A stretch of 64,000 bases of DNA from Macrophomina tecta (GCA_024180945.1 JAKSGN010000002.1:3717269-3781268), one strand, 5' to 3'; counted from the first letter of the stretch, positions 24,146-36,136 are shown. A program made the numbers and translations. Notes: generated from the letters alone by a model not told the origin.

Positions 24146-27028
24146 CAGCGTGTAAGGCGTCCCGTCCCGTCCCGTCATAGGGTCTATGACGGGACGGGAC
24201 GGTTGGAAAGGCATGACGGGACGTGACGCTTGAGCAAACCGACCGTCAACGACTCGTCAACGGCTGCTTACTAATCAAATAGTCGGTGATTGAATATTAT
24301 TATGTTCTCTACTCTGGGGACGATTTCTGCGTATCCTGATGCCGGTCTAATGACTTTGAGATTATGTTTCGCCCTCTATACCTACTATATATGACCCGTA
24401 CAGCATTTAACTCGTAAAAAGAAAGACTAATCACACCTTATTCTACAACTCTATTGAGGAGCCAATGCTTCTGGCAGATATCGGCCTCTATCGTGTCGTC
24501 ACCTAGCCTTGTGCGTTCATATGTGATGATTCGCCTAGTGTGACTGAACACGCGCTCTGGCTCGGCGCTCATGGCAGGTATGCTAAAGATGTCGAATGCC
24601 ATGCGCTGTAGGACTGGCCACTGGGCGCCCTCGGTGCCCCACCAAGCCAGAGGGTCGTTAACGGTGTACGCTGTCGCTCCTGCATCCCAGTAAGCCTGCA
24701 GCTGCGTCGACTCGAGTCGACGTCTCTTTTTTCCGCGCATACTAGCGTTATTAGGGCGGCCGAAGGCTTCGAAGTCAGCAAACCAGCTCCCTCTAGCTCG
24801 GCGAGACTCATCTTCGACCGGCGGCTCCTCGTCCTCGTTCACATCTAGCTCTGCAAGATATTTAGCCTCGTACTAACAGTACATGCGACGTATAAAGCCT
24901 CTCGCCTTAGCGATCCAGCTCTTATGCGCCGCCCAGTTCTGTTCGAAGTATTCGAAGCGGTAGTTAGGGTGCAGGAATATCGCGGCGCAATATACAGGTA
25001 AGTCGTCGAAGTGCCTATAGTAGTCATTCAACTTATACCATCCAGCGTCGACCTTGGCTGAAAACTGCTGCCAGTCGTCTGCAGTGACGTCACCACAGGT
25101 CAGCTGCCTCTCCAGATCGTCTACTACAGTCTTCAAATGCTTGTACATGAAGTCCATAGCCTTGAGAGACTCCCAGATGGCACCGCGAGAACCCTCTCTC
25201 CCTGCGCTGTTCGCCCTACCTTCTATGTACTCAGTGAGCCTCTTAAAAGGCTCTAGAAGGTGGTAAAAGCGGCCGAGCTAGTACCAATCCTAAGAGGAGA
25301 GGCGGTCTTAGCGGATATCGTATCCTTGGCCTTGCTTCTCATAGCGATCGATATAGCGATCGATCGCATGCCGCAACTTTAACGCCCGCTTCACCATGTA
25401 GTAAACCGAGCTCCAACGCACGCCCTAATCGACGATGAGGACGTAGTAGAAGACCTCATCTCCCCCATCCGGATCCGCATCCTCGTCTAGTGCCCGCTCT
25501 TCTGGAAGCTGACAATTACCGAAGGCGACGCGGCGCTGGTCGCTCCTGTTAATAAACACGCAGATATTATGAAGCTTTCCAATCGGGCCCTCCTTACTCC
25601 ACATCTCGAAGGCCTCCTCACTGTCTTCTATACGCCCGACCAGACTTTGCTTAAATTTCGAGACGCCTTTGCCAAAGAGAATGGCCTCGACGACAAGGTT
25701 AATTATATAGCCGATACAACGGATTCTACAGGATAGATAGTCAATAGAGATAAGAAGCTATAGTTCGCGCAGCAACTCCTCGTTATTAGAGGCGTTATCG
25801 GCGACAAAGCAGCCGATGCGGGTGTAATCAATATCGTATGTTCGGATCGAGCTATAAACCGCCTTCGCAAGGTTCTCGCCGCTATAAGGGCCGATTATAC
25901 GGGTAAAAGACAAGAGAGCCGTTCGGAGGCTACCACAGTAGTCAATAAAGTGGGAGTTCACGGCCAGATAGGCGCGCTTGTTACCCTCGTCGCTGGTCCA
26001 CAAGTCTACGCTGAAATTGATCTTGCTGCCCGTCTTGGAGACAAGCTCCTTAAGCTACTGCTTCCGATCCTCAAAGGACCACTTTACCCAGCTCGCTACA
26101 CCCATTAGGCTCTTCGGTATTGCTCGCTCGGCAGCAGGGCCACCCATAAGTATAACGTCGCGTAGTTCGTCGGAAGAAGCTTGCCGAAATAAGAGATCGA
26201 GCTTAATGACCGCATCGGTAAATGCTTGCTTAAATCGGAGATCGTGAAACGGGGTAACGAGCGAGTAGGAGGACGAGGACGAGGACGATGGCGTCAAGGA
26301 TCGACGTTGGAAAAAGTCCTAGATCGGTGGCAGTTCTGGTTTCTTAGGTTTCCTTGGGTTGGAAATTTTGTGTGCCTGCTCCAAGTGAGCCTCTACCGCA
26401 TGAATGCCCGTGAGCTTGTACACTCCGTCGCCATGGCGGCGGTCTAGCTGGCACTGTCTGCACACAAACCAGCGGACGCCTCCATCAGACTCGCAGTCGG
26501 CGCCGTGGTCGAAAATCCACGAGATCCTAGTACCGGTGAACTGCGTTCGATGGCGCATGCGATAGCGGAGGCCCGGAATAAGCCTGCCCTTGCTATCTCG
26601 CACCTTCGAGAGGTCTACATCGACGACTCTGTGGGTGCTGTCTGGTCGGGGGCTCGCTGGCGATATGCTTCCCGCCGGAGGGTCGCTCGCAGTCACCGAA
26701 TAAGAGTCTTGGGAGCTAGGCATAGTCTGTGGAGGCATCGTGCATTCCGCACGGCTTTTGTGGAGGGCGTGTTCCTTGGCAATGAGATAGAAGAGCTGGT
26801 AGGGTGTAAGAGTTTTCATTGGTGCTGGGCATGTTTGCACCGTTTGTATCGACATCAACAACACAAGAATTACCCGATTTGGTAAAGCCTGCCGTCATCT
26901 GCCGTCATCTGCCGTCATTAGAGGCCTCATGACGGGACGGGACGTTTGAAACAGTCCATGACGGGACGGATTACGTAATCCGTTGACGAATCGTCACCGA
27001 ATCGGCAACCGGGACGCCTTACACGCTG
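24146..27028 (-). mobile_element. hAT-family DNA transposon, copy 2 (2883 bp)
   Basis: Inverted copy of the element at 6109-8991, identical in length and with the same 19-bp terminal inverted repeats. The only difference I found is at 26590 (T on the plus strand), corresponding to 6547 (G) in copy 1; it changes one Arg codon to Lys. Flanking octamers are GTCGCGAG on the left (24138-24145) and CCTGCTTA on the right (27029-27036). They do not match each other, but are the reverse complements of the left and right flanks of copy 1 respectively. The right end is only 35 bp from the nitrilase stop codon. Confidence 0.95.
24438..26864 (-). pseudogene. hAT transposase with eight in-frame stops, copy 2
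   Basis: Same 808-codon frame as copy 1, with the same TAG/TAA stops at the same places and one Arg-to-Lys difference just upstream of the zinc finger. BED-type finger, DDE/RNase-H-like catalytic core and C-terminal dimerisation segment occupy the same relative positions. Shared damage means the mutations predate the separation of the two copies, or have been copied between them. Confidence 0.93.
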
Positions 27029-27063
27029 CCTGCTTAATTCAGCCAGGGCCGCTCATTGCGGGG

Positions 27064-28089
27064 TCAATCCGAAAAAGTAGCCGGATCTCTGCGCGACCTG
27101 TCCACCTTCAAATCGAAGATATCCAGTCGTTGGTAGCCTCCAACAACATCGTGGTATTGCTTTCCTTCAACACACTTCTCCAGGTCAAGATCCGCATACA
27201 GGATTCCCTCCTCGTCCTGCATGTAATCCTTCTTCTGCTTCTCGCCCGATTTGATTATGAACCCGGGAGTGAGGGCGCCGTTAGGATCCAGAAACATCGA
27301 TGCACCGACTGGGGAATTGTCGATAATCTTTCGCACGAGGTCCGGATTGCTGGACGCTGACGCGATTGCATCTGCAGCAGCGCTATCAAGATACCCGGCG
27401 CAAAGCACTCCGAAACATTTGGCCTCAAAACAGTGAGCTGCTGCCCTTGTTCGGTTGGCAGCTACATTGTCGTAATTGGCAGTAGCTGCCACCGTCGGAT
27501 CCCTCGTGGGCCATATTGGGGGCCAAGTAGATATGTGTAGCTGTTCTCCTTGGGCCATCATCGCGTAGCGTGCAAGCGGGTTCGTATTCTCTCCACAAAT
27601 AAGAGCCCCCAATTTGCAGGAAGATGCGATATCGACGACTCTGAGACCGTGTCCGTCTCCGGGGCTCCATGTGAGTTTTTCAAAGAAGGTAGGCATCATC
27701 TTACGATGGTGCACGAGGATTTCTCCATTATCGCTGATGATGAGGTTTGTGTTGAACAGGGTTGCACTGCTGTATCGGACCCTTTCGGAGATTCCTACGC
27801 TGACGAAAATGCCCTTCTCTTTGGCGGTGTAGCGGATGACATTGATTTCTTCCCCGTCAATGTAGACGGATTCCCGGGCCATTCGAGCGAACAAGTCATG
27901 GTTGTCGATTGGTGGCAGGATGGAGCTCCATATCGGAAACGCAGGGATGTACGTCTCTGGAAAGATGACGAGATGAGCTCCGTTGCTTGCTGCTTCATCA
28001 ATGAAAGTAATGCATTTTCGGGTTGTCTCTGCCGCTGACAAAACGACAGGCGATGCATGGCACGCTGCAATTCGAATTGTCGGACTCAT
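27064..28089 (-). CDS. Nitrilase / carbon-nitrogen hydrolase (341 aa)
   Basis: Single-exon enzyme of the nitrilase superfamily, predicted to hydrolyse a nitrile to an acid and ammonia; the substrate is not deducible. The catalytic triad is visible: E45 in FPETYIP, K130 in VHHRKMMPTFFEK and C165 in LGALICGEN, with WSPGDG between the last two and the family's usual spacing. I chose the ATG at 28089 because MSPTIRIAACHASPV aligns with normal nitrilase N-termini; an in-frame ATG at 28185 would add 32 basic residues that look like 5' UTR. It sits at the edge of two repeats: hAT copy 2 ends 35 bp past the stop, and TA-rich RIP-damaged DNA begins about 400 bp upstream. The reading frame is still intact. 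Confidence 0.92.
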   Translation of the reverse strand: MSPTIRIAACHASPVVLSAAETTRKCITFIDEAASNGAHLVIFPETYIPAFPIWSSILPPIDNHDLFARMARESVYIDGEEINVIRYTAKEKGIFVSVGISERVRYSSATLFNTNLIISDNGEILVHHRKMMPTFFEKLTWSPGDGHGLRVVDIASSCKLGALICGENTNPLARYAMMAQGEQLHISTWPPIWPTRDPTVAATANYDNVAANRTRAAAHCFEAKCFGVLCAGYLDSAAADAIASASSNPDLVRKIIDNSPVGASMFLDPNGALTPGFIIKSGEKQKKDYMQDEEGILYADLDLEKCVEGKQYHDVVGGYQRLDIFDLKVDRSRRDPATFSD

Positions 28090-28505
28090 GATGTTGTTGA
28101 GAAGGGATGTCAGCAAACGCTGATGCCTGGTTTGATGCGGGGAAGCTCGTCCCGTATATCGGCAATTATGTCTTGGCATCCTCATTACTAGTGCTCGATC
28201 AAGCGTTCCAATGCTGGAATAACCAGGTTATCCTTGTGCACCGCCGGACTACAATGTCCCTCATCCGGTGAAACACGCAACTCGGCATCCGATATATATT
28301 CCTTCCCCTTCTCCGCCATCCTTGACGGAGTATTTACATCCAACCTACCATGTTACATTACTAACCTTTCCTCCCCCAGATTAACCCCTTCTAATCTAAA
28401 CTCCTATAAGCTTCTAAATAACTTCGCGTGTTATGTCGGACCGCTTATACTTTTACTTATTACTTTTCTTATGCTTATAATTAAATCCTAGCGAAACCCG
28501 ACAGT
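28090..28505. promoter_or_regulatory. Nitrilase upstream region and edge of the TA-rich block
   Basis: This 416-bp stretch should hold the nitrilase promoter. Composition changes within it, from host-like sequence before about 28330 to TA-rich, CpA-poor sequence after. A short open frame on the plus strand (28234-28491) crosses the boundary and resembles nothing known. Confidence 0.45.
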
Positions 28506-28773
28506 TGTTATTGTTATTATTATTATTATTATTATTTAACGTCCGTGTAGAGTTAGTAACTATTACAGACGGCCTAGGGCAATCTATATAGAATTAGTAT
28601 TTAGGTATATAAGTATTTTAGTAAAATAGCGTGGTATAGGCCAAGGAGTGTAGTAAAAGAAAGAAAATAAGAATAGTAAAATAGAAAGATAGTAAACTAG
28701 TAAAATAGTAAAGAATAAAAAGCGGTATATATCTACGTATTTAGTCTTTCGCTGAAGATAGTCCTAGGATTTT
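28506..28773 (-). mobile_element. LINE 3' end, inverted fragment with (TTA)n tail
   Basis: A (TTA)n run at about 28507-28537 followed by about 230 bp is the reverse complement of the 3' UTR and (TAA)n tail seen at about 30340-30627. It is also homologous to the 3' end of LINE B at 33667 onward. It ends at CCTAGGATTT, where sequence jumps to reverse transcriptase/RNase H coding sequence of the opposite strand. It may be the 3' remnant of LINE A or a separate, very short 5'-truncated insertion. Confidence 0.7.
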
Positions 28774-30629
28774 AAAGAAAAAGAGGCCTGGACTCTACCC
28801 CTTACGCTCTCTAACGGGGACGTAGTAAAACCAAAGGAACTAGTTCGATACCTAGAAGTATTCTTCGACCCCCTACTTACTTATAAGAGCCACGTCTCTA
28901 TAAGAATAAGCTAAGCCCGTTCCGCCTTTTATAGGCTCTCCCGACTAGCTAATACCGAACGAGGACTTAGTCCCTACGCTATATAGTAACTTTATATAGC
29001 ATGCGTTACCTCTATCGCCGACTACGGGAGCTAATTATACTAGAAAAACCAAGCCTCGGTTAAACGCCAAACGAGAATATTACGAAACCTAGCCCTACGT
29101 AAAATACTAGAAACGTTTAGAACCGCACTAGTTACCCCCCTAGAAATAGAAGCCGCCCTTTCCACCTACGCACCTCCGCCTAGACGAAAACGTTCGAAAA
29201 TACGCTATTAGAGCACTTCGCCTAGGACCTAAACACCCCGTTTAATAGCTTATATTTAAACCCAAAAACGACGCCCCTACGCAATCCTACTAGCTTCGAA
29301 ATATAAGAAATATACTTAGTACTAGGCCTAATAACCTAGAAACGGTAAAACCCTTCTACTTCGCTCTATAGAACCTAGGAACGCCCTACTTAATTAAAAT
29401 ATTAAAGCTATCTAAAGAAGAAGAGGCCGAATGCTATAAGTAAGAACTACGCACCCTAGAGAATAATAATATACTTATCTATACCAACGCTAGCTCTAAT
29501 CCGCAAGGAAAAGGGATAGGCGTAGATATAAGTATAGAAGAAAAATAAGCCGAAATAACTAACCGCGTTCTAAAAAAGATAGATAATATCGGCCCTAGTA
29601 ACATCGTATATAACGGCGAACTCGAGGCTATTACTTAAGCCCTCGAACTAGCCGTATAAAACGATTACGCGTTCTAAAAGATTAGAGTCTATACGAATAA
29701 CTAGGCCGCTCTCTACCGGCTTAAAACCCCTTCGAAAAACCTAGGATAAGGCTGCGTTATAAGGGCTATAAACGCTAGTAAAATCTTACTCGAAAGGGGT
29801 AATTTAGTAATTCTCTAATAGGTCCTAGGATATCTAAAAATCTACGGAAACGAACGAGCCGATTATCTAGCTAAAGAGGCAACTAAAACCACCCCTAATA
29901 TAAGCGAAACTAGCCTAGCATTTTACGGAATACGTAATAAAATACCGCTTATATAGAAATAGCATTTAGAAGCTACGAAAAGCTAAAAGAAAAGCTCTAA
30001 AACTAATTACCTACGCTAATACTATTAGAAAATAAGGAAAAAGATCTACGCCCTCTCTAAAAAGAGAAATACGATTAGCGCCTTATACTAGCTAAAGATA
30101 GAATACGAATACTTTAGATCCTATCTTTATAGGTTTAACTAGAGTGAAACGGATAGATGTCCCTACTCGAATAATACTAAATAAACCCCTAAACACCTTT
30201 TTCTTAAATACCCCTACTACGATATAGAACAATAGGAGCTTAGGGAAAAACTAGAAACTAAAAACCCTAGCTTAAACCTACTTCTAAACACTAAATTTAG
30301 CCTAGAACCTACCCTAGACTACCTCGAACAAACACGGATTTCCACGTATAAATAGATTCTAGGACTCTCTTCGGCGAAAGAATAAATACGTAGATACGCG
30401 CCGCTCTTTATTCTTTACTATTTTACTAGTTTACTATCTTTCTATTCTACTATCTTTATCCCCTTTGTTTTGCTACGCCCCTTAGCCTACGCCACGCTAT
30501 TTTACTAAAATACTTATATACCTAAATACTAACCCTATATAGATTGCCCTAGGCCGTCTATAATAGTCACTGACTCTATATGGACGTAAAATAATAACAA
30601 TAATAATAATAATAATAATAATAATAACT
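28774..30629 (+). mobile_element. LINE C, 5'-truncated Tad1-like LINE with RNase H and 3' tail
   Basis: Plus-strand fragment of a Tad1-like non-LTR retrotransposon. It starts in the C-terminal part of the reverse transcriptase (about 28774-28900 matches LINE B at 35530-35390 in reverse). It contains an RNase H domain (YGNERADYLAKEATK, about 29848-29895) and ends in a 3' UTR and a (TAA)n tail at about 30588-30627. TAG/TAA triplets replace Gln or Trp throughout, so no product is possible. The 5' end is missing. Confidence 0.8.
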
Positions 30630-30639
30630 AAAGATATAG

Positions 30640-33150
30640 GCGTTCTAGTTAAATAGGGCCGCTTTAGAAGGTGTAGAAAATAGAACTTCTTTTAGTACGT
30701 AGTACTTTCTCTTAAAATCTTTATATAGGGAGCCGTCTTTAGATCTAATAGCTAGTATACGTTCGGTTATTTAGTATTTAGTATAAAATATTATCTTAAA
30801 GATATTTATAGGGGTTTATTAGCTAGAAACTCGTTCTAGTACGTCCGTTTAGCTTATTTTATAGCCTAGAAGTAGATATTTTAGGCGATTAGATAGTCTT
30901 TTCTTTTATTAGACTCTAGGAGCTCTTTTAGAAGCCGTATTTTAGCTTTTAGATCTTCTCGGAGTTTTAGTAATTTATCGTTCTACTATAGTTTTACGTT
31001 TGTCTTTAGAATAGCTTTTAAGATAGCTTTATCTATAGTATTACTAATAGCGGTAGTAAGAAATTAGCTAAGGTCTTCTAGTAGTAGTATTTTACTATTA
31101 GGCTCTCTTAGTACCTCTCGCGTAATCGAATTATCGAGTTTTTAAAATCCTATTTCTAGGCGTTTTAGGAATTCGTTAATTTCGATTTAAAATAGGGCTT
31201 TAAATTAGTCCTAATTCGCTTTTTTAGTAATATACCGTTCTTAGGGTTTTAGTAGATTCGGCTCGTTTAGCCGGATACTAAAGAGAATAGAAAAGTAATT
31301 AAATTCTATACTAGATAGGGTTTACTAGTTCTCTATAGAATTTATTAGGCTAGGCGTAGCGAGGGTTAGATCTATAATAATAGGCCTATTTAGATTTAAG
31401 TAGTAGAACGTGCCCTCTTCTATATTATTTACTAGGCTTAGATTATTATCTTCTATCTATTCGACTAGCCTAGGCGCTTTAGATAGCGTAGGAAATTCGG
31501 GGTCCTACTATAGGTAGTATTAGTTAAAATCGCTAGCTATAATCGTAGGGGTAGTTATAGAATTATACTAAAGTACCCTCTCGAGCGTATATAGCTAGGA
31601 TTTATAGTTTTAGGCCTTTTAGTTATATAAGTTAAGAATTTAAAATTAGGTACGTTCTTATCTTATATTTAGTACTATTAGGTCGGGCGAGGGATAGGCC
31701 GTTTTAGCGTAGTTTATTTTAAAGCTACGTAGGTGTATTAAATATTAATAAGTAAGCTTATATAAGCGTGGCTTATTAATATATTACCATAGGTATTAGA
31801 ATACTACCTAAGGTATATAATAAATATACCCCGGAGTTATAGCAGTGGCAAACTGCGGTGGTAAACCACAGTAGCAAACTAAGGTGGCAAAATTCGCTAC
31901 CCCACTTCACTAACTAATAACTAAACGGGTATAGCCCCTACTAAAATTCCTTTTATACATTATAAAAGTTCAATCATTTCCAGTTATTACGATATAAAAA
32001 TTATGTAAAACGAATAAGGATTAGGGCTAGAATCTTATTTTTTATAAATCACCCTCGTTGGATTTCTAATACGGTATATCTAGAAGGATCTACTTATATA
32101 AGAAATAAGTATATATAAGAAGCTCTAGATAGCACCGTAGTTTCGTTCTTTAAGACGCGCAATACTAATAAACGAGATATAAGCTAATAAAAGCTTTATT
32201 CTATTCTTTACCTCTTCTCTTATCTTTCTTTATTAAATCTTCTATCTATTCTTTCTCTTAGAGAGTTATCTCCTTTCGACTGCTTACTAGGCTATATTAT
32301 TTATAATATAGCTTAGTAATCCTTTACCTAAGCCTTAGCGCTTTACAAGGTACCTTATAATATAAATAAGCGTTTATAGCCATTCTAAAGAAGAGTAAAC
32401 TAGTAGAATTACTATAAATAAGAAGTAGTTAACTAAGCGAACCTCTTAGAAGTTATTAAGTACTATAAGCTATAGTTCTTATATAAGAATTAGGCCTATT
32501 TTAAGTTCTATAGCTAGCTAAAGTAGACTTTTAGTAGCCTAGGTACTTTAATTTAGATTAGCTTATAAAACTCTTAATTTACCTATTTTAGAGGTAGAAA
32601 GTATTTAGTTAGTTTTTAGATAGTATAGATACCGAGTGCCTTTCTTAGCTATATAGAATATATAGATATATTAGTACTACGGCATAGGATAGACTTTTAG
32701 GTATATACTATATCGTAGTATAGATTTATATACGTCTGTTTAATACCTAATACTTAGGTAGTTTAAGCACTTTTTATTTCTAGTACTTAGGTGGAGTTTT
32801 TCGGCCTTATAGCTAATACTATAGATATAAAGCCGCTTATTAATAGCTCGTTTTTATTTTTCGAGTGTTTTAAAAGCGACTATAATAGAGCTAGCGCTTT
32901 AGTTTTCTCTTTAGTCTTTAGAAGTAATCTAGTAGGGGTTACCTACTATAGTAAGGTTTAGATTAAAGGTCGTAATCTCGTTCTTAATAAGGCTTAAGAT
33001 ATTAAGGTCTAGTGTCTTTTATATAGAAATACCATAGATAACTACCTTATACTATATTATATTTACGCATAGAATAGCTTATAGAATAATTCGTTTAATA
33101 ACTACCTTATTCTTAAGAAAAAAGACTATGTTATAGTCCTTAGTTCTATA
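30640..33150 (-). mobile_element. LINE A, Tad1-like LINE: ORF1 end, endonuclease and linker
   Basis: Reading the minus strand and treating TAG/TAA as mutated codons, 33150-32570 encodes the end of ORF1. It has a region where Cys zinc-knuckle codons have become Tyr, as RIP would do to TGC/TGT. At about 32565 ORF2 begins with KLRVLQANLNQST, the start of an apurinic-like endonuclease. After an inserted ~540-bp element (31805-32345) the endonuclease resumes at about 31735 (DLIVLNI, then TIIASDFN and IDLTLATPSL). The linker toward the reverse transcriptase runs down to 30640, where the element is cut off against the tail of LINE C. Its RT and RNase H are absent here. Confidence 0.78.
31805..32345 (+). 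repeat. ~540-bp MITE-like element, left member of an inverted pair
   Basis: This block is repeated in reverse complement at about 33153-33668. Near its outer end it has a cluster of GTGG(C/T)AAAC-type units (about 31846-31905: CAGTGGCAAACTGCGG, GTGGTAAACCAC, AGTAGCAAACT, GTGGCAAAA). No coding frame was seen. It interrupts the endonuclease of LINE A. I could not fix exact termini or a target duplication, so the class (MITE or solo LTR) is uncertain. Confidence 0.6.
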
Positions 33151-33152
33151 AA

Positions 33153-33666
33153 GCACTAAGGCTTAGGTAAAGAATTACTAAGCTATATTATAAATAATAA
33201 AGCCTAGTAAATAGTCGGAAGAAGATAATTCTCTAAGAGAAAAGTAGATAGAAGATTTAATAAAAAAAGATAAGAGAAAAGATAAGAATATAAAATAAAG
33301 CTTTTATATTAGATTTCTTAGTATTATATATCTTAAAAAACGAAACTATAGTACTATCTAGAGCTTTTTATATATACTTATTTCTTATATAAGTAGATTC
33401 TTCTAGATATACTATATTAGAAATTTAATAAGGGTAATTTATAAGAAATAAAATTCTAGCCCTAATCTTTATTCGTTTTATATAATTTTTATATCGTAAT
33501 AATTGGAAATAATTAAACTTTTATAATATATAAAAGAAATTTTAGTAGGGGCTATACCCGTTTAGTTATTAATTAGTAAAGTAGGGTAGCGAATTTTACT
33601 ATCTTAGTTTACTACCGTAGTTTACTACTACTATAACTTCGAGATATATTCATTATATACCTTAGA

Positions 33667-33668
<2 letters not shown>
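33153..33668 (-). repeat. ~520-bp MITE-like element, right member of the inverted pair
   Basis: Reverse-complement relative of 31805-32345, with heavier CpA-to-TpA change: the GTGGCAAAC-type units have become GTAGTAAAC. Its outer end directly abuts the (TTA)n tail of LINE B. Its inner end abuts ORF1 of LINE A. Confidence 0.6.
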
Positions 33669-33703
<35 letters not shown>

Positions 33704-36136
33704 TAATGTCCGTGTAGAGTTAGTAACTATTATAGACGGCCTAGGGCAATCTATATAGGGTTAGTATTTAGGTATATAAGTATTTTAGTAAAATAGCGTG
33801 GCGTAGGCCAAGGGGTGTAGTAAAACAAAAAAAATAAAGATAGTAGAATAGAAAGATAGTAAAATAGTAAAATAGTAAAGAATAAAAAGCGGTACGTATC
33901 TATATATTTAGTCTTCCGCTAAAGAAAGTCCTAGGATTTATTTACGCATAGAAATCCGTGTTTATTCGAGGTAGTCTAGGGTAGGTTCTAGGCTAAATTC
34001 GGTATTTAGAAGTAGGTTTAAGCTAGGGTTTTTAGTTTCTAGTTTTTTTCTAAGCTCCTATCGTTCTATATCATAGTAGGGGCATTTAAGAAAAAGGTAT
34101 TTAGGGGTTTATTTAGTATTATTCGAGTAGGGATATCTATTCGTTTCGCTCCGGTTAAACCTATAAAGATAGGATCTAAAGTATTCGTATTCTATTTTTA
34201 GCTAGTATAAGGCGCTAATTATATTTCTCTTTTTAGAAAGGGCGTAGATCTTTTTTCTTATTTTTTTAATAGTATTAGCGTAGGTAACCGGTTTTAGAGC
34301 TTTTCTCTTAGCTTTTCGTAGCTTCTAAATACTATTCCTATATAAGCGGTATTTTATTAAGTATTCTATAAAATACTAGGCTAGTTTTACTTATATTAGG
34401 GGTGGTTTTAGTTGCCTCTTTAGCTAGATAATCGGCTTATTTATTTCCGTAGATTTTTAGGTGTCCTACGACCTATTAAAGAATTACTAAATTACCCCTT
34501 TTAAGTAAGATTTTACTAGCGTTTATAGCCCTTATAACGCAGCCTTATCCTAGGTTATTTAAAGAAGTTTTAAGCCGGTAGAGAGCGGCCTAGTTATCTA
34601 TATAGACTCTAATATTTTAGAACGCGTATTCGTTTTTTTTAGCTAGTTCGAGGGCTTGGATAATAGCCTCGAGTTCGCCGTTATATACGAGATTACTAGG
34701 GCCGATATTATCTATCTTTTCTAGAACGCGATTAGTTATTTTAGCTTATTTTTCTTTTATACTTATACCTATGCCTATTTCTTTTCCTTGTGGGTTAGAG
34801 CTAGCGTTAGTATAGATAAGTATAGTATTATTCTCTAGAATATATAGTTTTTACTTATAGCATTCGGCCTCTTCTTCTTTAGATAGCTTTAATATTTTAA
34901 CTAAGTAGGGCGTTTCTAGGTTCTATAGAGTAAAGTAGAAGGGTTTTACCGTTTCTAGATTATTAGGCCTAGTACTAAGTATATTTCTTATATTTCGAAG
35001 CTAGTAGGATTGCATAAGAGCGTCGTTTTTAGATTTAAATATAAGCTATTAAACGAAGTATTTAGGTCCTAGATAAAGTACTCTAAGGGCATATTTTCGA
35101 ACGTTTTCGTCTAGGTGGAGGTATATAGGTAGAAGAGTAGCTTCTATTTCTAGAGAGATAACTAGTATAGTTCTAAATATTTCTAGTATTTTATATAGGG
35201 CTAGGTTTTATAATATTCTCATTTAGTATTTAACTAAGGCTTAGTTTTTCTAGTATAGTTAGCTCCTATAGTTGGTAATAGAGGTAATATACGCTATATA
35301 AAGTTACTATATAGCGTAGGGGCTAAGTCCTCGTTTAGTATTAGCTAGTCGGGAGAGCCTATAAAAGGCGAAATAAGCTTAGCTTATTCTTATAAAGACG
35401 TAGCTCTTATAAGTAAATAGAGAGTTAAAAAATACTTCTAGATATCGAACTAGTTTCTTTAGTTTTACTATATCTCTATTAGGGAGTATAAGGGGTAGAG
35501 TCTAGGCCTCTTTTTCTTTAGAAAAATATATAATTTCGGTCTTTTCTAGATTAAATTAGATAGCGTTTTTTTTATCTAAACTATAGAGCTTTATAACTTC
35601 GCGTTTTAATATCTTAATATTCTTTTTCTAGCTCATAGAGCTAACCGTAAGAAATAAATTATTAATATAAGAGTAAAAATTAACTACGTTTAGCTAAAAT
35701 AGCTCTCGGATATATATTAGAAATAGTATAGACGATATAGGACTACTCTATAATATATTTATTTTAATTTTACTAATTCCTTTACTTCTCTATTAAAGCT
35801 TAGGCATAGGGTCTAGGAGTTTATAAAGAATCTAACCTAGGCTAGTAGATTAAGGGGTAATTCTAGCCGGGCTATTATTTCTAGAAGTTAGTCTTAGGCG
35901 ACGTGGTTAAATACCCCCTTTATGTCTAGAAAAAGCGTAGATATTTTAAGCTTTACAGCTTAGTTTTCTTCTATTTTAGTAGCTAGAAGAAAGTACGTAT
36001 TAATAGCTAATTTTTATAATCTATCTTCTATTTAGCTTAGATAAAGAAGATTTATAGTTTTAGCTAGATAGCTTAGTTATTTAGCTATAATTTATTCTAT
36101 TATTTTATTTAAGTAATTTAAAAGAGCTATAATCTA

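Noticed and set aside
32340..33150. A homing-endonuclease-like protein on the plus strand
   Set aside because: The plus frame is open if stops are ignored, but the minus strand gives a clear LINE ORF1 and endonuclease start, which explains the region better.
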